A DNA stretch of 64,000 bases from Symbiodinium natans (GCA_905221605.1 CAJNDS010002286.1:23501-87500), one strand, 5' to 3'. Positions 10,590-20,714 are shown, counted from the first letter of the stretch. The notes: generated from the sequence alone by a model not told the origin. Made by a program: numbers and translations.

Positions 10590-10676
10590 TACTCCCAGAG
10601 GTACCAGCCCCCGCGGACGTACTATGGTGACCAATCCACGACCGAGCCACAAGCAGATGCTGCGAGCTCAGCATGA
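10590..10676 (+). CDS. Candidate terminal exon (Tyr/Pro/Gln-rich)
   Basis: Directly after a CCCTAAA array a frame reads YSQRYQPPRTYYGDQ and ends in EPQADAASSA-stop. Composition resembles the tail of an RNA-binding or low-complexity protein. Only frame and composition support it. Confidence 0.25.
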   Translation, partial: YSQRYQPPRTYYGDQSTTEPQADAASSA

Positions 10677-11079
10677 TGCAAGACTTGTTGTTCAGGCATT
10701 TGAGTTTAGGGATTCGGGTTTAGGGTTTAGGGTTTAGGGTTTTGAGTTTAGGGTTTAGGGTTTAGGGTGGGAATGTTATTTCTGCGTCAGAGTAGGGTTT
10801 AGGGTTTAGGGTTTAGGGTGTAGGGTTTAGGGTTTAGGGTGGTTCACTTTAATTCTTCATCGTCATCAGAGCCTTATGCGGAGCTCCCCAAGGCAAGTCA
10901 CGCCTGGACCCCAAACCCGGAGCGCGGTCTCAGGAACTTGCGACAGTGCTGCTGCAGATCGTCTTGGGTGTTGACGATGCGACTGAAGCCACTACCCCAG
11001 TCGTCCAGGAGGAAAAGCCTCGGGAATCAACAGGTTCTCCCTCCTCCCCCTCCGTAAACTCAGAACCTGCTCCTGTCAG

Positions 11080-11181
11080 AAGGTGCTGGATTTGCTGGAC
11101 AACGAGGCGGCCTTGCAAGAGCTGGAAGGCTTGCTTCAAGGCCTACTTGGCCCCGATGATGCTCGGCCGCTGGAGCCATAA
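11080..11181 (+). CDS. Candidate terminal exon, amphipathic helix
   Basis: Preceded by a pyrimidine-rich stretch ending CCTGTCAG, the frame reads KVLDLLDNEAALQELEGLL and ends with a TAA at 11179-11181. Helix-like and coding in character, family unknown. The matching upstream exon may end at the CAACAG before GTTCTCC near 11034. Confidence 0.3.
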   Translation, partial: KVLDLLDNEAALQELEGLLQGLLGPDDARPLEP

Positions 11182-11512
11182 GCCCGTGAGCATGTTCCCG
11201 CATGTTCTCACATGTTCCGATCTCACAACCCGCTTAGTCTCATGATTCAAAGCCAGTTGGCTGTGCAGCCCAAACCACGGAAGACTTCGGGTTCGTTGCC
11301 CCAGGCGACGAACATCATCGTCACGTTCGGAGCCGCGTCGTCCAGCTTCGTCCAAGTTTCCGAGCAGGCACGACAAGTGCCCGAAGGCACCCCCCAACCC
11401 CTAAACCCTAAACCCTACACCCTAAACCCTAAACCCTAAACCATGCTGCGGACCTAGGGTTCAGACCCAACGTTGCAAAGATGATGTCTTGTTTCAAGTG
11501 CTGTAGTTCGGG

Positions 11513-11602
11513 AGCGTCGCCGTGAACATCGAGTTCAATGTTCCGACGAGCATGGTCGGCAGTGTCGTCGATCAGATTCAAGGCCTGCGCGTCGGACCTT
11601 GA
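11513..11602 (+). CDS. Exon-like island, SEA-like strand
   Basis: Frame SVAVNIEFNVPTSMVGSVV ending at a stop at 11602. The alternating hydrophobic strand resembles those at 17755 and 33080 (DVTLTFEAKF). Weak evidence on its own. Confidence 0.22.
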   Translation, partial: SVAVNIEFNVPTSMVGSVVDQIQGLRVGP

Positions 11603-11719
11603 CACGCCTGCGCTCGCCCCCGACAGACGCTTTGTCTTTGTGGTTGCTGTGGTTGCTGCAGAAAATAGATGATGAGGATGTTGCACTTTGCTCTTGAAAC
11701 GCTGCCTCCTGAACCGTAG

Positions 11720-11860
11720 AAAGATAGATACATGGACATGGGCCCTCCGCGCTTCCTGGTAGGTTCGGATGGAGGCCAGAATTTCACGAGCAACGTCGTG
11801 TCGAACGTGGAAGCTGAGTTCGGCAACTTTGTGCCAGTTCTTCCACTTCGGAGGGGTCTC
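11720..11860 (+). CDS. Exon-like island ending at a GTGAGT donor
   Basis: A frame follows an AG at 11718-11719 and reads PPRFLVGSDGGQNFTSNVV, then VEAEFGNFVPVLPLRRGL, and meets a textbook GTGAGT at 11861; without splicing it would run into the CCCTAAA array and stop at 11886. Family unknown. Confidence 0.3.
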
Positions 11861-12059
11861 GTGAGTGATGGGGGTATGAAACCCTAAACCCTAAACCCTA
11901 AACCCTAAACCCTAAATAAACCCTAAACCCTAAATCCTAAACCATAAGTGTTGCCAAAAGTTATGCAAAGAATTGGCCTTCATCCGGCGCTGGTTTTGGG
12001 AGTTTGCCGTCACACCGGGTTTCTGGCAATTGGCTTTGGGCAATTGGAACATGGGTGCA

Positions 12060-12545
12060 GAGTGTTAGCATGGCGGCCTGTTATATATATATATATATAG
12101 ATGTATATATATATATGTATATATATATATACATACATATGGGCGTTGTTCTAAACCCCCCGCCTCTTCGTGTCTAACTGGGCCGGGCACACATATGTTG
12201 CTTTGTGTAACCATGGCCAAAAACCAGCATGGCGCAAGGGTGCGCAAGGGCGAGCGCAAGGGCGAGCGCAAGGGCAAAGAACCCCAAACTCTAGCTCGTA
12301 CTACGAAACAATGACAATCCAGCCAGTTATGGAAACATCGCTTCTAGTCCATAGTACAACCCCAGAAAACCTTGTCGGTGCCACGTTTTGTAGCCGGCAT
12401 GTTTGCCGGCATGGCCACACACTAGCACGGCGCGAGGCGACACAAGGGCGAGGCGCAAGGGAACCCTACGGCCTTAGGATTGGCACTAGAATTTAGAACA
12501 ACATCCATATGTGTGTGTATATATATATATATATTTTTTTTTAAA
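12060..12545. repeat. (TA)n microsatellites and a GGCGAGCGCAA tandem
   Basis: TA/TATG runs at 12081-12135 and 12515-12535, and a three-copy GCGCAAGGGCGA unit at 12236-12280. No gene recognised in this stretch. Confidence 0.7.
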
Positions 12546-12967
12546 CAAAATTATTCTAGTGGCAACCCGGGGATTGCAACGAATTGCCTGCTTCCGCTTC
12601 AGTCTTTTGCTCGTCTCAAGGCATCGAAGGAAGAGTTCTGCTTGTAGGCACCGTCACGGTCCAGGTGCAGGACGGGACTTGGGGAAGGCTTTTTTTGCTG
12701 TGGGCAGTGTGCCAGCTTCTAAGAACCTGCTTTGGGCAGGCAGGGAGCTGTACGTATCAACGTCCGGTTGCCACAATGCACACTCGCAGACAGACGGACC
12801 GACGGACAGACCGACTGACAGACGATAAGGGCGGACATGGAGACAAGAACCCGCTAGGGCGAGGGGTGGTGAGCCAAGGTGTTGCACGCGCAGTCGTCAT
12901 TTCCCCATTTCCGCCTCTGCACATTTGTGCCCAAACAGTAGACTGTTGGGGTCCGCAACTCCTTCTA

Positions 12968-13087
12968 CTTGAAGGTCCATGGGTACTCAGAAGTAGGGTC
13001 ATAAGCCCCCTAAGTAAGCTTATAACATCTTATAACCATAGTTCCCCTACTTATAACTCTACTTATAAGTATCCATGAACCTCCAAG
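12968..13087. mobile_element. Introner-like inverted-repeat element, copy 2
   Basis: 120 bp, from CTTGAAGGTCCATGGGTACT to AGTATCCATGAACCTCCAAG. The arms pair closely. Here the base pair before the left arm is not GC, and no host reading frame was identified. Confidence 0.75.
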
Positions 13088-13099
13088 TAAGGATGTCCG

Positions 13100-13560
13100 A
13101 ATCTTCGAGATAGGCCTGCCTGGTTTGCAGTGGCCCATTTGTCTTCCCTTTTTTCTTTTCATGTTGGATTTAGTTTATTTTGTTAAAGCCCCATGTTTGG
13201 TTTCTTTTTAGGGTTTTGGGGTTTAGGGTTTAGGGTTTAGGGTTTCTTGACGTTAATAAGCCGGCCTGCCCGGTTTGCGGTGGTGTCTCCCCCTTTTTCG
13301 CTTGCTCTCTCGTCATGTTGGACGGGTCTGCCGGGGAAGTCCCGTGCCTTGTGTCTCCCTTTGTCTCCCTTTGTCTCCCTTACCCTAAACCCTAAATCCT
13401 AAACCCTGAACCCTAAACCCTAAACCCTAAATGTTTGCCTCCTTCATGTTGGATGGGTGTATACCCCGAGATTCCCGTGCATTGTGTCTCGGCTTGTCTC
13501 CATGGTCTCCCTTGACTTTGGAGGGGTCTGCCGGCTTTGCGGTGGTGTCTTCACTCCCCC
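13100..13560. repeat. Dispersed triplication with TTTAGGG inserts
   Basis: Three related blocks carry a GCCTGCCTGGTTTGC-GGTGG motif followed by CCTTTTTC and CATGTTGGA (near 13110, 13265 and 13440-13560). TTTAGGG or CCCTAAA runs at 13205-13245 and 13382-13435 separate them. A GTCTCCCTTT triplet repeat lies at 13350-13380. No gene recognised. Confidence 0.55.
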
Positions 13561-13724
13561 TTTCTTTGTCATAGTTGGGTACCATCTTACATGTTTAAGG
13601 GTACTTAAACCCAATAGGGAATATAAATTTAGATTTTGAATATTATCCCAACCATGAACTCGCTTTGTCTCCCTTAATGTGGAAGTGGCCGGCCTGGCTT
13701 CCTGTGGCAGCCCACTGAATCCCG

Positions 13725-14271
13725 ATGAGTCTTTCCGGCAGACCAACCGAAATGCGGGTTGAAGCCCCCAGACGGTCCTTTCTCCGGCGGACAGTCCCCG
13801 GGACTTGTGTGGCGGGGTGCCTTTCATCTCGAGATCGCAGTGTTCGCACCAAAATTTGCGCACTTTTTCAAGGGCCAACTTGCAAGCGAAGGGCATGTAA
13901 CTCTGCACCGGACCCACAGAAACAGATGAGATGCAGTTGGATTTGGAAAGAACGCCACTTTGTTGCCGGCCATTTTTTGGTTGGATTCAGGAGTTGCAAA
14001 CGAGTTGCCTTCTTTTCTTTGCTCAGACGCTTGCATGTGCAGATAGAGTTGGCAGACTCAGAATATTCAGGGGCTTTTGTTAGGACAATAAAAGCGATGC
14101 TTTGTTTTGGTCATTTTGCCTGTCCGTGGCACTCAAGATTCTTGTTGTGGTGCCCAAGCAAACGTGCTGTTGTGTCACATATTGCTGTGGAAGTATGTAA
14201 TCGTTTAGAGACTTGCTTGCAACCCTGCCTCATCCTTTGATGAGGTCTTATTTCCGCCCTCATCTTTCGGG
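13725..14271. other. Open frame without recognisable protein
   Basis: A 171-codon plus-strand frame (13725-14240) covers this stretch but shows no domain, and a competing minus-strand frame overlaps it. I see no evidence for a gene. Confidence 0.35.
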
Positions 14272-14388
14272 TGTAAACTTGGGATGTTCCCGCTTATACT
14301 AACAGTCCTTAATCGGGATTATGATAGGGGTACTATAATAGTCACTATGAAGGACTCTTGGTATAAGGGGGAACGTCCCAAGTGTAAA
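14272..14388. mobile_element. MITE-like element, second family, with TGTAAA duplication
   Basis: Inverted arms CTTGGGATGTTCCCGCTTAT (14278) and ATAAGGGGGAACGTCCCAAG (ends 14382) flanked by a 6-bp duplication TGTAAA (14272-14277 and 14383-14388). A related copy is at about 18243-18330. It lies just upstream of the acceptor of the Thr-rich gene, so it may sit in an intron. Confidence 0.8.
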
Positions 14389-14433
14389 CTGTTTGGGGTC
14401 TTTTCTTGACCGTACCTGGCTTGCTCATGGCAG

Positions 14434-14697
14434 GGCGTGCAGAGTACAACCGTGCCGATCTCTACTGGTACCACGACCACCACCTTACCTAGCACCAGCG
14501 TGCTTAGCACGACGGTGCTTAGCGCCACCGTGCTCAGCACCACGAGCACGACCGGGAGCACCACCAGCACCGCCACGACCAGCGCAACCAGCAGCACCAG
14601 CAGCACCACCAGCACCACCAGCACCACCAGCACCACCAGCACCACCAGCACCACCAGCACCACCAGCACCACCAGCACCACCAGCACCACCAGCACC

Positions 14698-14728
<31 letters not shown>

Positions 14729-17563
14729 CCACCACCACCGCCGCGACCAGCGCCACCACCACCGCGACCGCCACCACCACCAGCGCCAGCACCACCACCA
14801 CCAGCGCCAGCACCACGAGCATTACCTTTACGACCACCACCAGCACCACCAGCACCGCCGGCGTGTTGGCAGAGGAGGTCAACGCTGCGCTCGAAGCGGC
14901 GGAGCAGGCGCAGACCGAAGCCGTGCAGGCAGTCTTGGCCACTTTGCTTTCAAACGCAAGCAACGCAAGCAACGCAAGCAGCAACGGGACCGGCATTCTC
15001 GGCTCCATTACGGTGAATGTGTCCGGGCAGCAGGTGCAAGTGACAGCGGTCAGTGCGGCAGAGGTGGAAGAGAACAGCACCCTCGAAGTCGAAACCCCGG
15101 CCGGCCCCGTGTCGGTCCCAACCAATGCCCTGCAAGAGATTGCTGCAGGTGCAGGCACCGATGTGTTGATTCTGTCAACAGCGCAGAGCAGCAACAACGC
15201 AAGCAACTCCAGCAACGCGTCCCTGAGCGATGCAAACACGGAGGTTGACCCAAGCTCTACGATTGTCTTGACAGTGCGAGATGCAAGTGGCAACCCTATC
15301 GAGGTGAGTAACCTGTCCGAGCCCATTGAGTTCACCATGACGTCGGTCGACGAGGACAACGTGAGCCTCATCGTGGAGGCGGAAGAGAGCGACATCGGCG
15401 ATGACATGTCAAATGCGACAAAGAAGCCCATTAAGCCCACGACCAAGACGAAGCCAACCCCCTTCAAAGTGTGCATGTACTGGGACAAGAAGCTTGCTGT
15501 TGGTTAGTAGGGAATGAGTTAAGGAGGTACCCTATGTCCCCCTATGTTTACCTTTTAAGGGATGATGCAGGGTACCTCATTCCCCCCATTTCTCAGTAGC
15601 CAACAGTAAGGAAAAGGAAGGCATGGTCCCGGCTGGACCTCTACACGCTGAAGACAGGTGTCCGCGGCAAAATCAAGTGCCAGACATTCCACCTGTCGAC
15701 TTTCGCTGTCGGCCTTTCTGACGTCTCCTATGACCTGCTGTACCAGGACTACCCTGCGGAATGGTTGAAGCCTACCGAAAATTCTCGGATTCGTGCTTTT
15801 GGAAGCGAGGTGGGAGCTGCGGCCAGCGGGAAAGCTGTGTTCCTATCCACGCGCTATCGCAGGGTTGGAGTGCATCTTCGACCCAAGAAGCTTTGCCTCC
15901 TTGCGGCCCCCTCTTCTGATGCCTCCCCAAAAAAGACTGTTCTTTTGGACTAAGGTATGACATTGCTTCCACTTCCTTCCGTGTCCAAAACATCCCCTAC
16001 GTTGCCTCACAGTGGATCTCTGCTGCTGGACAAGGTGACGTTGTAGTCTTCCCGCCCTATTGGCCCAGGTACACCAACTGGGACAAACATGTTGGAATCT
16101 TCAACGTGACCGACGAGACCTGGGAGACAATCAACATTGGCAAAGTCCAGACAGTAGGTGGGGTCTTCCGAGCAAGGGGACCCCTAATATCGCCCCAAAT
16201 AGTAGGATCCCCTGAAAATAAGGACCCAATAAGGCGCCCTAAACCCTAAACCCTAAACCCTAAACCCTAAACCCTAAACCCTAAACCCTAAACCCTAAAC
16301 CCTAAACCCTAAACCCCAAACCCTAAACCCTAAACCCTAAATCCTAAACCCTAAGCCCTAAACTCTAAACCTTGAAGCCTAAAGCCTAAAGCCTAAGCCT
16401 AAAGCCGAAAGCCTAAAGCTTAAAGCCTAAACCCTTAACCCTAAACCCTAAACCCTAAACGCTAAACCCCAAGCCCTAAACCCGAAACCCTAACCACCCT
16501 AAACCCTAAACCTTAAACCTAAGCTCCCAAACCCTAAACCCTAAACGCTACGTAACCCTACACCCTAAACCCTACACCCGGACCCCAATAAGGTACCCCT
16601 AATATCGCAGTCCCCAGGTGGCTGGCACATGTTTGTAGGAGCCGTAGCGGTGAAGCAAGATCCTCGGCAGGGCCTTGAGGAAGCTTTGTACTTCTTCCTT
16701 GCATGAAAACTGGACGGCTTCCCCATCCAGCGGTCAAAACTCTTGAAGGCCCCATCCTAGCGATAGGTCTGGCTTGGGCTTAAAGGGATCTAAGCCCCAA
16801 ACCCTAAACCCTAAACCCTAAACCCTAAACCCTAAACCCTAAACCCTAAACCCTAAACCCTAAACCCTAAACCCTAAACCCTAAACCCTAAACCCTCAAC
16901 CCTAAACCCTAAACCCTAAACCCGAAACCCTAAACCCTAAACCCTAGAAGAAATTTCAGATGGCTTAGGGGCCAAACCAGGATCTTGTCGTCTTTGCCCC
17001 CGGCAGTGCCGCGGGCGTCGGCGTTCTCAACGTGATTGACAAGAGCTTTCTGGTTATGACGAATGGTTATTCGCCGCAACGCGACAAGTTTGCAGGAGCA
17101 GCTATTGTGGGAGACACCATCGTGTTTGCGCCCTATGCTGGATACGAAATCGGACTGGTCAATGTCACGGGCGAGATCAGCTCTTGGACCTATGAGGGAG
17201 TCATCGATCCATGGCTATCAAGCCAACGCTATTATGGAAAGTTCTGGGGCGCCGCAGCGGTCGGCAACCAGGTCATCTTTGGTCCATGGCACCTCCGGAC
17301 GGTCGGGATCTTCGACGTTGCTACCAGGCGCTTCAGGTTGCCAAGTCCTAAGCCGTATGTTCCCCAGTATTTTCGTGGAGCTGTCGCAGCTGATGGCAAG
17401 GTCTTCTTTCCATCCATGTATATACCGAGAGTGGGGGTCTTCGACGTGGCGACCGAGAAGTACAGCATGCTGGACCTTGGATACGGCAGAGTCCGCGGAG
17501 CGGCCGCGGTTGGCAACACGGTGGTGTTCGGCCCGTATTACACCGCCACGATGCAGACTGTGA
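14434..17563 (+). CDS. Thr-rich / GAIN-GPS-like / seven-blade propeller protein (multi-exon, ends open)
   Basis: Model by eye: exons 14434-15491, 15611-15889, 15955-16157, 16618-16658, 16981-about 17563; all junctions keep one frame. Exon 1 follows CATGGCAG and encodes about 145 residues of Thr/Ser repeats (mucin-like stalk), then an acidic region with many Asn-Ala-Ser sites and a strand TIVLTVRDASGNPIEV. Joining exon 1 to exon 2 gives CMYWD, a Trp, and CQTFHLSTFAV, which matches the pattern of a GPS cleavage site (His-Leu-Ser at 15690-15698) of a GAIN-like domain. After it come about seven repeats of a blade with GAAAVG-x-VVFAP then VGVFDV, as in the double propeller at 52.0-54.2 kb. Introns are GC-AG (15492, 15890), GT-AG (16158) and possibly GA-AG (16659). 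The last blade is incomplete and the 5' start is not seen. Probably extracellular; function unknown. Confidence 0.65.
14570..14870. repeat. ACCAGC/ACC coding microsatellite
   Basis: Tandem ACCAGCACC units encode Thr-Ser-Thr repeats in the stalk; the opposite strand stays open as Val/Leu runs and is a shadow. Confidence 0.85.
15492..15610 (+). mobile_element. Introner-like element forming a 119-bp GC-AG intron
   Basis: Begins GCTTGCTGTTGG and ends CCAACAGTAAG, with inner arms AGGGAATGAG...GAGGTACCC and GGGTACCTCATTCCC. Removing it joins CMYWDKK to KRKAWSRLD and restores the GPS-like motif downstream; unspliced, the ORF would end inside the element. A different sequence family from the CTTGGAGG elements but the same size and the same GC-AAG ends. 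A piece near 55830-55860 shares the core (ACCCTTTAAAGGATTATGCAGGG). Confidence 0.7.
16236..16560. repeat. CCCTAAA array inside a predicted intron
   Basis: Over 300 bp of CCCTAAA with degenerate units (AGCCTAAAGCC variants 16370-16425), within the predicted intron 16158-16617. The motif CCCCTAATATCGC occurs on both sides (16188 and 16600), suggesting that the array interrupts or expands an older element. Confidence 0.88.
16796..16947. repeat. CCCTAAA array inside the next predicted intron
   Basis: About 21 CCCTAAA units, nearly perfect, within the predicted intron 16659-16980 of the propeller gene. Confidence 0.9.
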
Positions 17564-17671
17564 CGGTGGGGCGGGATTGTGTGGCATTGTTCGTGATTCA
17601 CGTGGTAAATCGTGTGGTCCCACAGGCAATGTAAGTACACACGTACTGAGTGCTGCTTCGCTTCAAGCCAT

Positions 17672-18240
17672 GCCCTAAACCCTAAACCCTAAACCCTAAA
17701 CCCTAAACCCTAAACCCTAAACCCTAAACCCTAAACCCTAAGACACCGGAGGTGTTGACCAACCTGACCATGGAGTTCAAGTTGAGCTTTGATGCGGCTG
17801 TCGGGGCCCCGAACGAGTTGGCCTACCATCCCTAAACCCTAGGCCCTAGCCCTAAACCCTAAACCCCAAACCCAAAACCCTAAACCATAAATCCCTATTA
17901 AACCCTAAACCCTAAACCGTGGACATTGCAACGCGAGGGTTGGATCTTGTTGGGCGGCAGAATGTTGCAAGGGTACTTATAAGTAGGGTTAAAAGTCCCT
18001 AAACCCTAAACCCTAAACCCTAAACCCTAAACCCTCAACCCTGAACCCTGAACCCTGAACCCTAGACTCTAAACCCTAAACCCTAAACTCCCACCCAAAG
18101 TCTTTGAATGGCGCACCGAAGGCTGGGTTTATTTGGCAAGGTGTAGTTTCCGAATGTCCAGGCACCATGTGTGCGTTTACGAAATAGGGTTTAGGGTTTG
18201 GGGTTTAGGGTTCAGGGTTCAGGGTTAGGTTACAAGTTAC
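17672..18240. repeat. CCCTAAA arrays, one TTTAGGG array and a half introner
   Basis: CCCTAAA arrays at 17673-17741, 17831-17918 and 17998-18090, and TTTAGGG at 18186-18230. At 17969-18000 the sequence GGGTACTTATAAGTAGGGTT matches one arm of the CTTGGAGG introner family and runs directly into an array, so the other half is lost or replaced. Confidence 0.8.
17745..17830 (+). CDS. Exon-like island, SEA-like strand
   Basis: Frame EVLTNLTMEFKLSFDAAVG between two CCCTAAA arrays; similar in pattern to 33060-33153. May belong to the propeller gene upstream or to a separate gene. Confidence 0.25.
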
Positions 18241-18242
18241 AG

Positions 18243-18330
18243 GTTGGGATGTTCACCCTTATGCTGACAGTCTTTCATGGATTCTAGTACCCCTATTGCG
18301 ATCCCTATGAAGGCTCCCAAGTTTTTGGTC
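18243..18330. mobile_element. MITE-like element, second family, diverged copy
   Basis: Arms TTGGGATGTTCACCCTTATG and GAAGGCTCCCAAG with the core GTACCCCTATTGCGATCCCTA; related to 14278-14382. Confidence 0.55.
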
Positions 18331-18460
18331 TCCAACTAGTAGCCCACGAGCAGGAATTAACCGCCCTTGGAAGGCGAACCGAATTTTTTCGAAAATTGGA
18401 GGAGAAGCGAAGCGCTGAACCTTAAAATTACAATGCGCCCTAAAGCAGAGAGATGGGGGG

Positions 18461-18578
18461 GCGTCTTGGAGGTTCTTGGGTACTTGTAAAAGTAGGGTTA
18501 TTTACGTAGGGTAACTATGGTTGTAACCTTATCTAGGGGACTTATAGCCCCACTTACAAGTACCCATGAACCTTCAAG
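18461..18578 (+). mobile_element. Introner-like inverted-repeat element, copy 3
   Basis: 118 bp if taken from GCGTCTTGGAGG to ACCTTCAAG. Arms GGAGGTTCTTGGGTACTTGT and ACAAGTACCCATGAACC pair. GC at the left and AAG at the right fit a GC-AG intron; coding-like sequence follows (18579-18832). Confidence 0.75.
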
Positions 18579-18832
18579 TATGCTGTTTCTATGGAATCAA
18601 CCGTTTCCCGTGCGAGTGCCTGAGCTGCGTCCCGCGAGGCCGAGATTTTTCTCAAGAGAGGTAGAAGAAATAGAAGCATCGATCAGCACCAGGGTGCCAG
18701 GTACTGAAGAGTCTCTGAAAAAGCAGCTTTCACAGCGAGCCTCTGTTGGTTTGGTTCCACCCTCCCCAACCTGGATTGTTGGGAACATCCAGAAGCAGAT
18801 CCTGAAGAACTCCCGTGATCATCAAGCGCCAC
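18579..18832 (+). CDS. Candidate exon after introner copy 3
   Basis: A frame reads LFLWNQPFPVRVPELRP, then EVEEIEASISTRVPG and TWIVGNIQKQILKNSRD and ends at a CCCTAAA array. Coding in character, family not recognised, upstream exon unclear. Confidence 0.3.
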
Positions 18833-19640
18833 CTAAACCCTAAACCCTAAACCCTAAACCCTAAACCCTAAACCCTAAACCCTAAACCCTAAACCCTAAA
18901 CCCTAAACCCTAGACCCTAGACCCTAAACCCTACACCGTAAACCCTAAACCCTAAGCCCTAAGCCCTAAACTGTAAACCGTAAACCGCAAACCCTAAACC
19001 CTAAACCCTAAACCCTAAACCCTAAAACCCTAAACCCTAAACCCTAAACCCTAAACCCTAAACCCTAAACCCTAAACCCTAAACCCTAAACCCTAAACCC
19101 TAAACCCTTTATTCTGCGTCAGGGTCCCCCTCGAATGTTTAAGGCCGTGGACCTGCTCAGCAACACCGCAGCACAGAAGGACAGAGTGGGAGGGAAGGGG
19201 GCGGGGGGCCCGTTTTCAAAATCTATCCAAGGGAACGCCCTGATTAGGGTTTAGGGTTTAGGGTAGGGTTCGGGTTTAGGGTAGGGTTAGGGTTTAGGGT
19301 TTAGGGTTTAGGGGTTTAGGGGTTTAGGGGTTTAGGGTTTAGGGTTTAGGGTTTAGGGTTTAGGGTTTAGGGTTTAGGGTTTCCGCATCTGATAGGCAGA
19401 GATTCTCAGCTTACTTCGGCTCATGAACTGACAGGGCGTGCGCATGGAAGGCAGGCAGGTGCTCTCAACCGTTGAGAGCTCGACGTGACATCTCCCAGGA
19501 ATGCTCTGACATGAAGTTTAGGGTTTTAGGGTTTAGTGTTTAGGGTTTAGGGTTTAGGGTTTAGGGGTTAGGGGTCAGGGCTTAGGGCTTAGGGCTTAGG
19601 GTTTACGGTGTAGGGTTTAGGGTTTAGGGTTTAGGAGTAC
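18832..19640. repeat. Long CCCTAAA array followed by TTTAGGG arrays
   Basis: CCCTAAA 18833-19108 (about 39 units with a degenerate middle), then TTTAGGG at 19244-19381 and 19513-19637. The orientation flip lies in the 135 bp of unique sequence at 19109-19243. Confidence 0.9.
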
Positions 19641-19655
19641 TCCACAGGAGTAAAC

Positions 19656-20014
19656 ATGGCGCAAAACGTACATGACATCGAATGGCTATCCCATGAGCAA
19701 CTAGCACGACTGAGGGCATTCATTGGTGAGGATGCCTGCTTTCGTAGGTCGCTAAGACTCCCAATACAAATATCAGAGGCTCAGGAGCCACTTGAAGGTT
19801 CATGAGTACTTGTAAAACGGGTTATAAGTCCCCTAAAAACGGTTATATCTTCCCTAGTTACCCTACTTCTAACCCTACGTTTATAAGTTCCTATGAACCT
19901 CCAAGCGCAGCAGTTTTCGCGCAAGCTCGATGGTGCATTGTTATGAACTACCCAGCGCAGGAACTGCAGCTGTGGTTCAGCAAGCAAGTCGACGTCGATG
20001 TTCCTGCGAGGTGA
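19656..20014 (+). CDS. Small two-exon gene interrupted by an introner
   Basis: Exon 1 (ATG near 19657 to 19786) reads MAQNVHDIEWLSHEQLARL and continues to ISEAQ. Removing 19787-19905 as a GC-AG intron joins it in frame to AAVFAQARWCIVMNYPAQEL and then LQLWFSKQVDVDVPAR-stop at 20014. Unspliced, exon 1 ends at a TGA inside the element. About 80 residues, no family recognised. The ATG-to-stop structure and composition suggest a real gene or a terminal part of one. Confidence 0.45.
19787..19905 (+). mobile_element. Introner-like element, copy 4, as a 119-bp GC-AG intron
   Basis: Starts GCCACTTGAAGG and ends ACCTCCAAG; arms GAAGGTTCATGAGTACTTGT and TATAAGTTCCTATGAACCTC pair. Same length as the 15492-15610 element. 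Confidence 0.75.
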
Positions 20015-20024
20015 TTATTCGATC

Positions 20025-20421
20025 CTAAACCTTAAACCCTGAACCCTAAACCCTAAACCCTAAACCCTAAACCCTCAACCCGAAACCCAACTGCCTGTTT
20101 TGGGCCGTCTTGAGCTTGTCGGGTTCAACGGTTCCGAGTCGCTACGTGAGAGGGCGGTTCTCATGTCGGGGTTCTCATCTTAGCATACATGGTGGTTTAG
20201 GGTTTAGGGTTTAGGGTTTAGGGTTTAGGGTTTAGGGTTTAGGGTTTAGGGTTTAGGGTTTAGGGTATTACAAGGGGATCCTACCATTTGAGGGTGCCCC
20301 TGGGAAGATTGCAAGAAAGCGTTGCGGTGTGCTCCTGCTCCTGGGCCGTCGCGCGCAGCTGGAGGGGAGCCCTGTGCCGCTCCAAACCCTAAACCCTAAA
20401 CCCTAAACCCTAAACCCTAAA
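20025..20421. repeat. CCCTAAA and TTTAGGG arrays at the insertion site of the copia element
   Basis: CCCTAAA at 20025-20093, TTTAGGG at 20192-20270, CCCTAAA at 20385-20421. The last array continues at 30201 on the other side of the retrotransposon. Confidence 0.9.
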
Positions 20422-20714
20422 CTCCTGGTCGGAGGTCCCAGGAGGCATGGAGTCTGAGGGGTTGGCCATGGCTCACAGAGTTCACTCGAATTTTTCCTTC
20501 CACAACAGCAACGACACGAAATCCTTGGCCTTACTCGTTCAGGTGCTATACCTGCAATGCCTTGTACATGTAAAAAACTGTGTTGCGTGCCCACTCCGGG
20601 CCATGTGCTTCTTTGCCCTTCACGGGCCTCGTTTTGCCCTTCACCGGGCTTGGGCCGCTTCACAGCGACATGTACTTCTCTCTCTCTTCCTGGAAAAACG
20701 TGAGCACACCAGCA
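20422..20714 (-). repeat. 3' LTR
   Basis: 293 bp; matches 29914-30200 except for small indels. Outer edge abuts CCCTAAA; inner edge abuts the polypurine tract. Confidence 0.9.

Larger units (their letters stand above)
10160..11945. repeat. Cluster of short TTTAGGG / CCCTAAA arrays
   Basis: CCCTAAA units at 10167-10197, 10516-10586, 11398-11443 and 11878-11945; TTTAGGG units at 10705-10770 and 10796-10845. Orientation switches several times within 1.8 kb, with unique exon-like sequence between arrays. Confidence 0.88.

Noticed and set aside
14319-15488. 389-codon minus-strand Val/Leu-rich frame resembling a membrane protein
   Set aside because: It is the antisense of the ACC-rich Thr stalk; the plus strand carries the recognisable downstream motifs.
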